A DNA stretch of 11,977 bases from FEN-1297 sp964498065 (GTDB lineage: Bacteria; Bacteroidota; Ignavibacteria; Ignavibacteriales; Ignavibacteriaceae), in assembly GCA_964498065.1 (NCBI GenBank), contig CAZCFZ010000111.1, positions 1-11,977 of the forward strand, read 5' to 3'. The number at the start of each line of letters is the position of its first letter. Positions within the stretch are counted from its first letter, which is position 1. Made by a program: the position numbers and the translations under genes. Below are positions 1 through 6,148 of this stretch, piece after piece. The notes beneath the pieces are model-generated. The model did not search any database and was not told where the DNA came from. It worked only from the letters and a program-made list of their open reading frames with translations.

Positions 1-2
1 TT

Positions 3-482
3 CTTTCTAATGCCTATAAAAACGGACACAAACTTTTATTATGCGGTAACGGCGGCAGTGCAGCAGACTGCCAGCATATTGCAACCGAATTAATGATTAG
101 ATTGAATCATAAAATTCAAAGACCGGCTTTAGCCGCTATTGCTCTTACAACAGATACATCAAACCTAACAGCCGGCGGGAATGATATAGGCTACGAAAAT
201 ATTTTTGCACGTAATGTTCAGGGATTAGGAAATGAAGGCGATGTTCTTTTAGCTATTTCCACAAGCGGAAATTCAACTAATGTTGTAAAAGCCGTAGAAA
301 CTGCAAAATCAAAAAAAATGAAAACGATCGGTTTCCTCGGCGGGCTTGGAGGCAAATTAAAAGATTTGGTTGACCTTCCAATTGTTATTCCTTCCTATAA
401 TACTCAACGAATACAGGAAGGACATATTACAATTGCTCACATCATTTGCGAATTAACTGAATTGGAACTCTACGGAGACTAA
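3..482 (+). CDS. gmhA: Phosphoheptose isomerase GmhA, 5' truncated
   Basis: D-sedoheptulose 7-phosphate isomerase is a cytoplasmic SIS-domain enzyme. It makes D-glycero-D-manno-heptose 7-phosphate, the first step towards the ADP-heptose of the lipopolysaccharide inner core. The frame is open from base 3, so the N-terminal part (roughly the first 40 residues) lies outside the window. What remains has the family signatures in order: CGNGGSAADCQH near the edge, the sugar-phosphate loop STSGNSTNV, and the C-terminal RIQEGHITIAH segment that carries the catalytic/metal-site histidine region in characterised GmhA. The ATG at 93 is internal, because the conserved GNGGSAADCQH block precedes it. The gene ends with TAA at 480-482 and faces the DUF192 gene across a repeat-rich spacer. 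A related SIS-domain sugar isomerase is the only real alternative; the close match to GmhA motifs makes that unlikely. Confidence 0.93.
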   Translation, partial: LSNAYKNGHKLLLCGNGGSAADCQHIATELMIRLNHKIQRPALAAIALTTDTSNLTAGGNDIGYENIFARNVQGLGNEGDVLLAISTSGNSTNVVKAVETAKSKKMKTIGFLGGLGGKLKDLVDLPIVIPSYNTQRIQEGHITIAHIICELTELELYGD

Positions 483-541
483 TGAAAACTAAATTTTTTT
501 TAATTACTAAAATTATTTCCGAGGATGTTGTTCCCGGCTAA
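482..541 (+). other. 19-codon mini-ORF overlapping the gmhA stop
   Basis: An ATG at 482 shares its A with the gmhA TAA stop, the usual geometry of translational coupling, and opens a 19-codon frame beginning MKTKFFLITK that ends with TAA at 541. No family can be recognised from so few residues. The frame runs into the palindromic repeat region, so it could be the stub of a former downstream gene broken by repeat insertion or deletion, or simply chance. No independent ribosome binding site is evident. Confidence 0.2.
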
Positions 542-577
542 AGAATCTGTCCCTTCCAGGGGCTATAATTTTCAAAA

Positions 578-616
578 TGACGCTGTCCCGCAGGAATGGC
601 TATGTCAAAAGCGTCA
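578..616. repeat. Inverted repeat in the gmhA-DUF192 spacer
   Basis: The arms TGACGCT (578-584) and AGCGTCA (610-616) are perfect reverse complements around a 25-nt loop. The loop contains TGTCCCG, a word also seen in related form as CTGTCCC at 547-553 and CGTCCCG in the palindrome at 627-645. The base composition is more GC-rich than the surroundings. This looks like part of a composite dispersed repeat rather than a gene. Confidence 0.45.
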
Positions 617-620
617 CATA

Positions 621-645
621 TAAAAGGTCGGGACAACGTCCCGAC
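621..645 (-). terminator. GC-rich hairpin, possible DUF192 terminator
   Basis: GTCGGGAC (627-634) and GTCCCGAC (638-645) form an 8-bp perfect stem with a 3-nt AAC loop. Read on the minus strand, the hairpin is followed by CCTTTTATAT. It lies about 70 nt beyond the DUF192 stop, a plausible intrinsic terminator for that gene. On the plus strand no T-run follows, so it is a poor terminator for gmhA. It could equally be just a palindromic repeat unit, since similar GTCCCG words occur nearby. Confidence 0.4.
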
Positions 646-714
646 TTAAAGAGACAAATGGTTCATTTAATACTCTGAAAGAGTTATATAAAAGTATTGC
701 TTAACTTCAGTTAA

Positions 715-1284
715 TTATAAATTCGGCTGTGTTTTAATTCTTGTCCATTCAACTTTGTCCCCTACCTTTATGTTAAATTTTCTTGAAAAATCCAGGTTTA
801 CTTCCAATACATATTGTGCCGGAGCGGTTGAAGAGTAAGTCTGATCTGATAAAGTTTTTGTCGCTCTTTGAATAGTAACTATTGTTTTATTCGAATTAAT
901 AAAAATCATATCAAGTGGAATATATGTATTGTGCATCCAGAAATTTTGAATCGTATCCTGCGGAAAAATAAAAAGCATACCTTGATTTTCGTCCATATGC
1001 TTTCTGAACATTAATCCCAGTTCTCTGTCAAAATCATTATCTGCAATCTGAATATCAATTTTGGCTTTTACATCATTATTGGAATTTAAGAAAGTCAGAG
1101 TTCCTTGTTTTTTAAACATATAATCAGTATTAACTTCTTTTTTCTTAATTAAATTTGAATAAATTAAAAACAATACCAAAGCAATAAATATAATTATCCC
1201 GGTAACTTTATAAATTGGCTTTAGTTTTTTCTCTTCTTTTTTAGATGCGTCTATCTTTTTCTTAGATTTATTTTTAGCAGGCAT
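715..1284 (-). CDS. Membrane-anchored DUF192 family protein
   Basis: This 189-aa protein has a very Lys-rich cytoplasmic N-terminus (residues 1-24) and one hydrophobic segment at about 25-43 that acts as a membrane anchor or uncleaved signal. A DUF192 domain (about 60-180) lies on the far side of the membrane. The family blocks are clear: RELGLMFR (87-94), GMLFIFP (102-108), FWMHNTYIPLDMIFI (115-129), QYVLEVN (157-163) and a final GDKV (175-178). DUF192 proteins are usually small and secreted or membrane-attached, and their function is not established. The ATG at 1284 has no strong Shine-Dalgarno sequence upstream, but the lysine-rich lead into the membrane segment supports it. It is convergent with gmhA and divergent from the hydrolase. 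Family assignment is secure; biochemical role unknown. Confidence 0.9.
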   Translation of the reverse strand: MPAKNKSKKKIDASKKEEKKLKPIYKVTGIIIFIALVLFLIYSNLIKKKEVNTDYMFKKQGTLTFLNSNNDVKAKIDIQIADNDFDRELGLMFRKHMDENQGMLFIFPQDTIQNFWMHNTYIPLDMIFINSNKTIVTIQRATKTLSDQTYSSTAPAQYVLEVNLDFSRKFNIKVGDKVEWTRIKTQPNL

Positions 1285-1485
1285 AAATTATTTACCACAA
1301 ATTCTGTTAATGATCTTAAAAATAATAATTTTAATTTTTATTTTTTATTTCTGAATTAATTAGAAGATACAAAGTATGTTCCAGAGCATATGCTTATTAA
1401 AAACAGCAGTTTTAATTAAAATTCAATTTAATACTGATACTAAGTTATTGATACCGTCCAATTTTGAATTATTAATTTAACAAGT

Positions 1486-1511
1486 TCATCCCGAGCGAAG
1501 TTGAGGGATGA
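1486..1511 (+). repeat. Palindromic repeat, copy A (GAGCGAAGTTGA core)
   Basis: The arms TCATCCC (1486-1492) and GGGATGA (1505-1511) pair perfectly around the 12-nt loop GAGCGAAGTTGA (1493-1504). The loop resembles the GAGCGAAG-type intergenic palindromes found in many copies in bacterial genomes. Its sister copy lies 10 nt further on in the opposite orientation. Confidence 0.65.
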
Positions 1512-1519
1512 TGATATTA

Positions 1520-1551
1520 ATGTCATTGTTCGACTCCGCTCACAATGACAT
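1520..1551 (-). repeat. Palindromic repeat, copy B (GAGCGGAGTCGA core)
   Basis: The arms ATGTCATTGT (1520-1529) and ACAATGACAT (1542-1551) form a perfect 10-bp stem. On the minus strand the loop (1530-1541) reads GAGCGGAGTCGA, matching copy A at 10 of 12 positions, while the arms have a different but still fully paired sequence. This is a strong small stem-loop in whichever strand is transcribed. Confidence 0.65.
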
Positions 1552-1634
1552 ATGATCAAATTGGAACACTACTAAGTTATTAAAATATTTGGTATTAATT
1601 ATATTATTAGAGAATATTTTCAAAAAGTTTTAAG

Positions 1635-2474
1635 ATGAACAATTTATTAATTGACAGGCAGAAAATTGAATTACCGGATCATCAAAATAAGATGATAATA
1701 AGCGGATGGGGAAAAAATGTATTCGACAATTCGGTTGTAGAAAAAATAACATATTTATCCGATGGATTAAAAATAAAAGGCTATGTTGCTTATCCTTTGG
1801 ATAACTCAAAAAAATATCAGTGTATTATCTGGAACCGTGGCGGTTCAGGCGATAAAGGTGCAATAGATAAATTTACTGCTCGAGGAATTTTCGGTCAATT
1901 AGCAAGCTGGGGTTATGTTGTTTTTGCCTCGCAGTACCGTGGAAACGCCGGAAGTGAAGGCGAGGAACAATTAGGCGGAGATGACGTAAATGATATTTTA
2001 AATCTCATCTCTCTTGCAGATGAAATTCCGGTGGCCGATAAAAACAAATGGGGAATTGAAGGATGGAGCCGCGGCGGCATGATGACATATCTTACGCTAT
2101 TGAAAAATCCAAATTTTAATTGCGCAGTGTTAAGCGGCGCAATTTCCAACTTAAAAAAATATGTTGATGAAAATAATGATAAGATAATCCTGTATAATAA
2201 TTTGTTTAAAAATAAAGATCTTAAAGCCGAATTAGAAAAAAGGACTATAATTAATTTTGTCGATAAACTCCCGAAGATTCCATTTCTTTTAATGCACGGC
2301 AAAGATGATAAAACAGTATCACCGGACCAGACAATTGAAATGGCAAAAAGAATGGATGAGTTAAAAATTCCTCACGAGCTTATATTGTTTGAAGGCGGCG
2401 ACCATTTCTTAAAAAATCATCGCAAGGAAGTCGACCGGCTGAGAAAAGCATGGTTTGATAAGTATTTGCCATGA
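1635..2474 (+). CDS. S9-type alpha/beta hydrolase (peptidase-like)
   Basis: This 279-aa soluble protein has no signal peptide or membrane segment. The catalytic triad of the prolyl-oligopeptidase/dienelactone-hydrolase type is visible: nucleophile Ser145 in GWSRGG (143-148), Asp225 in the HGKDDKTV motif (221-228), and His257 in GGDHFL (254-259). An oxyanion-side motif IIWNRGGSGDKG (64-75) and a SWGYVVFASQYRG strand-turn (91-103) match S9 C-terminal catalytic domains. The protein is little more than that domain, lacking the beta-propeller of full prolyl oligopeptidases, so it may be an esterase or a small peptidase; the substrate cannot be told. The ATG at 1635 has only a weak A-rich leader. 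The gene appears monocistronic, with 257 nt to the next gene. Confidence 0.88.
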   Translation: MNNLLIDRQKIELPDHQNKMIISGWGKNVFDNSVVEKITYLSDGLKIKGYVAYPLDNSKKYQCIIWNRGGSGDKGAIDKFTARGIFGQLASWGYVVFASQYRGNAGSEGEEQLGGDDVNDILNLISLADEIPVADKNKWGIEGWSRGGMMTYLTLLKNPNFNCAVLSGAISNLKKYVDENNDKIILYNNLFKNKDLKAELEKRTIINFVDKLPKIPFLLMHGKDDKTVSPDQTIEMAKRMDELKIPHELILFEGGDHFLKNHRKEVDRLRKAWFDKYLP

Positions 2475-2598
2475 TATTTCTTACTAATTTTAATTTATTA
2501 CTGATCTAGTTAAAGCAAAAAATATTTTCTAACAACTGTTTGCTTAAACAACTAATTGTATTAAAAGTTATGATTGAGTTTGCTTTGTTGTTCAAAAG

Positions 2599-2683
2599 AA
2601 ATATTGTATTTTAGATAAAGACTCATCCAAATCTTCAAGTTCAATTTGTATAACGAAGCGATATAATGACAGATACAATATTT
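2599..2683. promoter_or_regulatory. Inverted repeat upstream of the OsmC gene
   Basis: AAATATTGTAT (2599-2609) and ATACAATATTT (2673-2683) are perfect 11-bp reverse complements separated by 63 nt, ending about 48 nt before the OsmC start. They could be paired operator half-sites for a dimeric regulator or a long-range RNA stem. The AT-rich sequence makes chance a serious alternative. Confidence 0.25.
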
Positions 2684-2731
2684 TATCTAATTTATATAAA
2701 GAAAAGTTGAAAACTTTAATCAAGGAAATTT

Positions 2732-3238
2732 ATGAAATCAGAAGAACTGCGATCTATACAAGCACCAATAAAAGAACGATATAAAAAAGAACCTGAAGCT
2801 GCAATAATTACATTAAAAGCCAGCGGTAATTTGGGAGAAGGGGTAACTTGTAAGATTGATACCGGCAAAGCACTTATTGATGCCGGCCTTCACCCTGCTA
2901 CCGGCGGCGACGGATTTCATATTTGTTCCGGGGACCTTTTGCTCGAAGCTCTTGTTGCTTGTGCCGGAGTAACTTTAAACGCGGTAGCAACATCAATCGG
3001 AGTCAATATAAAGAATGGTGTTGTATATGCAGAAGGAGATTTAGATTTTCGCGGTACACTCGCTGTTTCTAAAGAAGCGCCTGTCGGTTTTAAGGATATT
3101 AGGTTGAATTTTGAATTAAATACGGATGCTTCCGAACAAGCACTTGCAGATCTTTTAAAACTGACTAAAAGATATTGTGTTGTATATCAAACACTAATTA
3201 ATTCGCCGCAAATAAAAACAACTATTAACAACAAATAA
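2732..3238 (+). CDS. OsmC-family redox protein
   Basis: This 168-aa cytoplasmic protein belongs to the OsmC/Ohr superfamily, whose characterised members reduce organic hydroperoxides with a two-cysteine centre. The two family cysteines are in the expected contexts: Cys77 in LVACAGVTL (75-82 region) at the start of the central helix, and Cys149 in RYCVVYQTL near the C-terminus. The strand region VYAEGDLDFRGTL (about 98-110) and the spacing between cysteines fit. A third cysteine, Cys65 in HICSGDLLLEAL, precedes the helix. The start is supported by AAGGAAA at 2722-2728, a proper distance from the ATG. Peroxidase activity is inferred from the family; some OsmC-like proteins have unknown substrates. 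It stands alone between two long spacers and looks independently transcribed. Confidence 0.88.
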   Translation: MKSEELRSIQAPIKERYKKEPEAAIITLKASGNLGEGVTCKIDTGKALIDAGLHPATGGDGFHICSGDLLLEALVACAGVTLNAVATSIGVNIKNGVVYAEGDLDFRGTLAVSKEAPVGFKDIRLNFELNTDASEQALADLLKLTKRYCVVYQTLINSPQIKTTINNK

Positions 3239-3628
3239 TATTATTCTTTAGCTTGAATTGCCATTATATACTATCCAAGATCATCAGAGGCAAACTACAA
3301 TTAGCGCGTGGTTTCGTGTTGTAAAGGTTTAAGAGAGAAATATTATTAACAATTATTTTTAACCTAGTGCTTTATATTTTAATAATAAATTTCTCATCAG
3401 CTCTGTTTTTTCATAAATAAATAATCCCGCTTTATAAATTTAATATTTGACAAATAATTTTTTTTGATTATATTCTTTTTCATTAAAAAGGATCTTCCCC
3501 TTAAATTAGCTTTTTAAGATATCTAACCCCATTTGCGGATAATCTGAGTTTAAATTATAACGAACCAGATGAATGGGTTTTTAAAAATATTTTATATCTA
3601 TTACGATATATAAATTTTAGTTTTACTA
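3239..3628. other. Kinase upstream region, no gene
   Basis: This 390-nt spacer has no credible coding frame. Its first half shows nothing recognisable. The second half contains a good promoter candidate (3447-3474) and a leader of about 150 nt. In the leader, CCCATT (3528-3533) can pair with AATGGG (3572-3577), which is followed by TTTTT. That weak pairing across a 38-nt loop could be a leader terminator or simply chance. Confidence 0.5.
3447..3474 (+). promoter_or_regulatory. Sigma-70-like promoter for the kinase gene
   Basis: TTGACA (3447-3452) and TATATT (3469-3474) are separated by 16 nt, matching the housekeeping -35 hexamer exactly and the -10 at five of six positions. Transcription would start near 3481, giving a leader of roughly 150 nt before the kinase ATG. 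Expression evidence is lacking, and T-rich DNA raises the false-positive rate, although the full TTGACA is unusual here. Confidence 0.5.
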
Positions 3629-5734
3629 ATGGTTGGCCAATCAATTCTACACTACAAAATAATTAAAAAACTTGGCGAAGGAGGAATGGGTGTAGTGTAT
3701 CTTGCAGAAGATACCAGACTCGAAAGAAAAGTTGCCATTAAGTTTTTGCCTCACCATATATCATCAAGCTCTGAAGAAGCAGAACGGCTTAAGATAGAAG
3801 CCAAAGCTTCAGCTTCATTAAACCATCCGAACATAGCCCAAATATATGCAATTGAAGAAGCCGGTGACGAAATGTTTATTGTTATGGAATATATAGACGG
3901 GATTGAAATAAAAGATAAAATTAAATCAGGTTTAATTCCTTTCGACGAGGTGATTCAAATAGCTGTGCAGATAGCAGCTGGATTAGAAGCCGCTCATAAA
4001 AAAGGTATAGTTCACAGGGATATTAAATCATCAAATATAATGATTACAAATGACGGCAAAGTTAAAATTATGGATTTTGGACTGGCCAAAATTGGTAAGG
4101 GCTCTCAGGTTACAAAGGTAGGAACAACTGTAGGAACCATATCATACATGTCTCCTGAACAATCACGCGGAGACGACCTTGACCACCGTTCGGATATTTG
4201 GTCATTTGGAGTTGTTTTGTATGAAATGTTAGCTAACCGTATGCCGTTTAAAGGAGATTATGACCAGGCCATTATATATTCTATTCTAAATGAAGATCCT
4301 AATTCGGTTCTAAAGTACCGGCAGGATTTGCCTGAATACATTGTGAATGTCATAGGTAAAATGCTGCAGAAAAATATTCGAGACCGTTACCAAAACCTTT
4401 CGGAACTCAAGAATGATCTGCGGAATTCAACTGATGAGCCGGTCCAGCAGAAATCAATTGCTGTTATGTATTTTGAGAATATGAGTTCAGAAAAGGACAG
4501 TGATTATTTTTGCGCCGGAATAACCGAAGATATTATCACAGATCTCTCTAAAATAAAGGGATTAAAAGTTGTTTCACGGACAGATGTTCTTCCTTACAGG
4601 AATAAAGAAGTGAATGTAAGTCAGATTGGCGATGCACTTCGTGTAGGATTTATCCTTGAGGGAAGTGTAAGAAAATCCGGAAATAAAATGCGTATTACCG
4701 CTCAGTTGATTGATGTTCGAAGCGGCTTCCATATTTGGGCTGAGAGATTCGATAGGTTTGTTGAGGATATTTTTGATCTGCAGACAGAAATTTCACAAAG
4801 GATTTCCGAAGCCCTTAAGGTATCACTTACTGATTCTGAAAAGAAATCATTGGAGCGGAAGCCTACTGAAGATTTGAAAGCTTATGATTTTTATATGCGC
4901 GGGAGGGATTTGGTATATCAAAGAGGCAGAAAGAATAATGAATCGGCAATAAATATGTTTGAAAAGGCAATCTCCATCGATCCGAAATTTGCAGCCGCTT
5001 ATGCAGGTCTAGCCGAAGCTTATTCATACATGTATGAATGGTATGATGGAGATTCTCTCTGGCTTGAGAAAACCATTGAAGTGAACCAGACTGCATTGAG
5101 TTTAAATCCTAATTTAGTAGAAGCAAAATTCGGTATTGCTATGGTCTACTTCTACCAAAAAAGATTTGAAGAATCAAAATGCGAACTGGAAGCAATTATT
5201 AAAAAAGATTCTCAATTTTATCCTGCTTATCTCCGGCTTGGTATTATCGCTGAAGTGTCGGATGATATAAATTCCGCTTTGAAATATTATCAAACTGCAT
5301 CTAAACTAAAACCGCAGGATGAGGAACCATGGATTTGCTTGGATGGCGTTCTTAGGAAAATTGGAGATATTAAATTATCAGAAGAAGCTGCAAAGAAAGT
5401 TATTGAAGTAACAGCTCGAAAACTGGAATTAAATCAGGACGATTTAATTGTAATGAGCCGCCTTGCTAAAGCTTATGGAAGGTTTGGTGCTATAGAAGAA
5501 ACACATGCTACACTTAAAAGTATTTTTAAAACAGCCCAAATTGACGGCCTTGTACTTTATTATTGTTCATGTGCTTATGGTTTCCTGGGCGAAAAAAATA
5601 ATGCGCTTGTTACATTGAGAAAATCTTTCGAAGGAGGATTTAGAGGTTTGGCAAATTGGGCAAAAACCGAACCCGCGTTTGATTGTCTGCGCGAGAATCA
5701 AGGATTTAACGAATTGATAGCTCAATCGGAATAA
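3629..5734 (+). CDS. Ser/Thr protein kinase with TolB-like and TPR domains
   Basis: This 701-aa protein has three parts. Residues 8-265 are a PknB-type kinase: glycine loop GEGGMGVVY (16-24), ATP lysine 38 in VAIK, catalytic HRDIKSSN (129-136), DFG (149-151) and SPEQ (175-178, the APE position). All catalytic residues are intact, so it should be active. Residues about 275-400 are a TolB/FlgO-like domain (SIAVMYFENMSS, YFCAGITEDIITDL, VLEGSVRKSG-type strand, HIWAERFDR), often found fused to bacterial kinases and cyclases. Residues about 415-665 are TPR-like helices, and the end (FNELIAQ) is typical of this class. No transmembrane helix lies between kinase and C-terminal domains, so it is cytoplasmic, unlike many PknB relatives. 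The ATG at 3629 has no Shine-Dalgarno sequence but sits just before the kinase fold. A DUF4242 gene follows after 76 nt. Confidence 0.93.
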   Translation: MVGQSILHYKIIKKLGEGGMGVVYLAEDTRLERKVAIKFLPHHISSSSEEAERLKIEAKASASLNHPNIAQIYAIEEAGDEMFIVMEYIDGIEIKDKIKSGLIPFDEVIQIAVQIAAGLEAAHKKGIVHRDIKSSNIMITNDGKVKIMDFGLAKIGKGSQVTKVGTTVGTISYMSPEQSRGDDLDHRSDIWSFGVVLYEMLANRMPFKGDYDQAIIYSILNEDPNSVLKYRQDLPEYIVNVIGKMLQKNIRDRYQNLSELKNDLRNSTDEPVQQKSIAVMYFENMSSEKDSDYFCAGITEDIITDLSKIKGLKVVSRTDVLPYRNKEVNVSQIGDALRVGFILEGSVRKSGNKMRITAQLIDVRSGFHIWAERFDRFVEDIFDLQTEISQRISEALKVSLTDSEKKSLERKPTEDLKAYDFYMRGRDLVYQRGRKNNESAINMFEKAISIDPKFAAAYAGLAEAYSYMYEWYDGDSLWLEKTIEVNQTALSLNPNLVEAKFGIAMVYFYQKRFEESKCELEAIIKKDSQFYPAYLRLGIIAEVSDDINSALKYYQTASKLKPQDEEPWICLDGVLRKIGDIKLSEEAAKKVIEVTARKLELNQDDLIVMSRLAKAYGRFGAIEETHATLKSIFKTAQIDGLVLYYCSCAYGFLGEKNNALVTLRKSFEGGFRGLANWAKTEPAFDCLRENQGFNELIAQSE

Positions 5735-5810
5735 AAGAATTATTCTTTATTATTTAGATAATGAGAACAAAATAAACGCTTAAATTTTTTTCCATAATGG
5801 GAGAAAACAA

Positions 5811-6083
5811 ATGCCGAAATATATTATTGAACGAGTTATTCCAGGTGCCGGAGACATGACCAGAGATGAATTGAAAGCTGTTTCTGCAAGGTCTTGCAAT
5901 GTTATAAGTGAGATCGGCCCGAAAATCCAATGGATTCACAGTTATGTTACCGGTAATAAAATTTATTGTATTTATATTGCACCCGACGAGGAAACTATAC
6001 GAGATCACGCCAGCAGGGTTGGAATTCCTGCAAATCATATTGCAATTATCGGCGGAATGATTGATCCGACTACTGCTGAGTGA
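5811..6083 (+). CDS. DUF4242 (SCO4226-like nickel-binding) protein
   Basis: This 90-aa cytoplasmic protein has the DUF4242 layout: MPKYIIERVIPGAG at the start, WIHSYVTGNKIYCIYIAPDEE in the middle (41-61) and GIPANHI...IDPTTAE at the end. Streptomyces SCO4226, the characterised member, is a small ferredoxin-fold-like nickel-binding protein; the physiological role of the family is unclear. Potential ligands visible here are Glu7, Cys29, His43, Cys53 and His66. A GGGAGA ribosome binding site at 5799-5804 fixes the start. It lies between the kinase and the LuxR-type array, so co-transcription with the kinase (76-nt gap) is likely. A second, different DUF4242 gene begins at 11890. Metal binding here is inferred only. 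Confidence 0.87.
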   Translation: MPKYIIERVIPGAGDMTRDELKAVSARSCNVISEIGPKIQWIHSYVTGNKIYCIYIAPDEETIRDHASRVGIPANHIAIIGGMIDPTTAE

Positions 6084-6116
6084 CGATTCATAAAAGTTCG
6101 GATAAGTATTAAAAGC

Positions 6117-6128
6117 AACTAATTAGTT
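6117..6128. promoter_or_regulatory. Perfect 12-bp palindrome AACTAATTAGTT
   Basis: AACTAATTAGTT is fully self-complementary and lies 33 nt after the DUF4242 stop and upstream of the regulator remnant and array. It has the size of an operator for a dimeric DNA-binding protein. Its AT-only core makes chance occurrence possible. Confidence 0.2.
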
Positions 6129-6148
6129 ATTTGCCAATAAAGTAAAAT

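Larger units (their letters stand above)
1438..1581. repeat. Possible miniature element with 12-bp flanking repeat
   Basis: TACTAAGTTATT occurs at 1438-1449 and again at 1570-1581 as a perfect direct repeat. Just inside lie TCCAATTT (1457-1464) and its reverse complement AAATTGGA (1558-1565). The two conserved-core hairpins sit in the middle. Direct repeats outside inverted repeats is the layout of a small non-autonomous insertion with a target duplication, but 12 bp is long for one and the inverted ends are short. The whole could also be an assembled repeat cluster. Confidence 0.3.
1285..1634. other. Divergent intergenic region with repeats
   Basis: This 350-nt gap lies between the divergent DUF192 and hydrolase genes. 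It should hold the promoters of both, but I see no convincing -35/-10 pair. From 1310 to 1450 it is plain AT-rich sequence. From 1438 to 1581 it holds a repeat element, described separately. No credible coding frame is present. Confidence 0.6.

Noticed and set aside
93..482. GmhA starting at the ATG at 93
   Set aside because: The conserved GNGGSAADCQH block lies in the same frame upstream of this ATG, so the true gene begins before the window.
1438..1581. CRISPR array
   Set aside because: There are only two short repeat units, in opposite orientations and with differing arms, and no regular spacers or cas genes.
1913..2302. 129-codon minus-strand open frame
   Set aside because: It lies wholly inside the hydrolase gene, whose catalytic triad is intact. 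The minus-strand product shows no recognisable domain and is a shadow frame.
5733..5749. AAAGAATTATTCTTT palindrome after the kinase as a terminator
   Set aside because: The stem is AT-only with almost no loop and a poor T-run. It would be weak, and the next gene is only about 60 nt away on the same strand.
5754..6038. 94-codon minus-strand open frame opposite the DUF4242 gene
   Set aside because: The plus strand encodes a recognisable DUF4242 protein with a good ribosome site; the minus frame has no family features.
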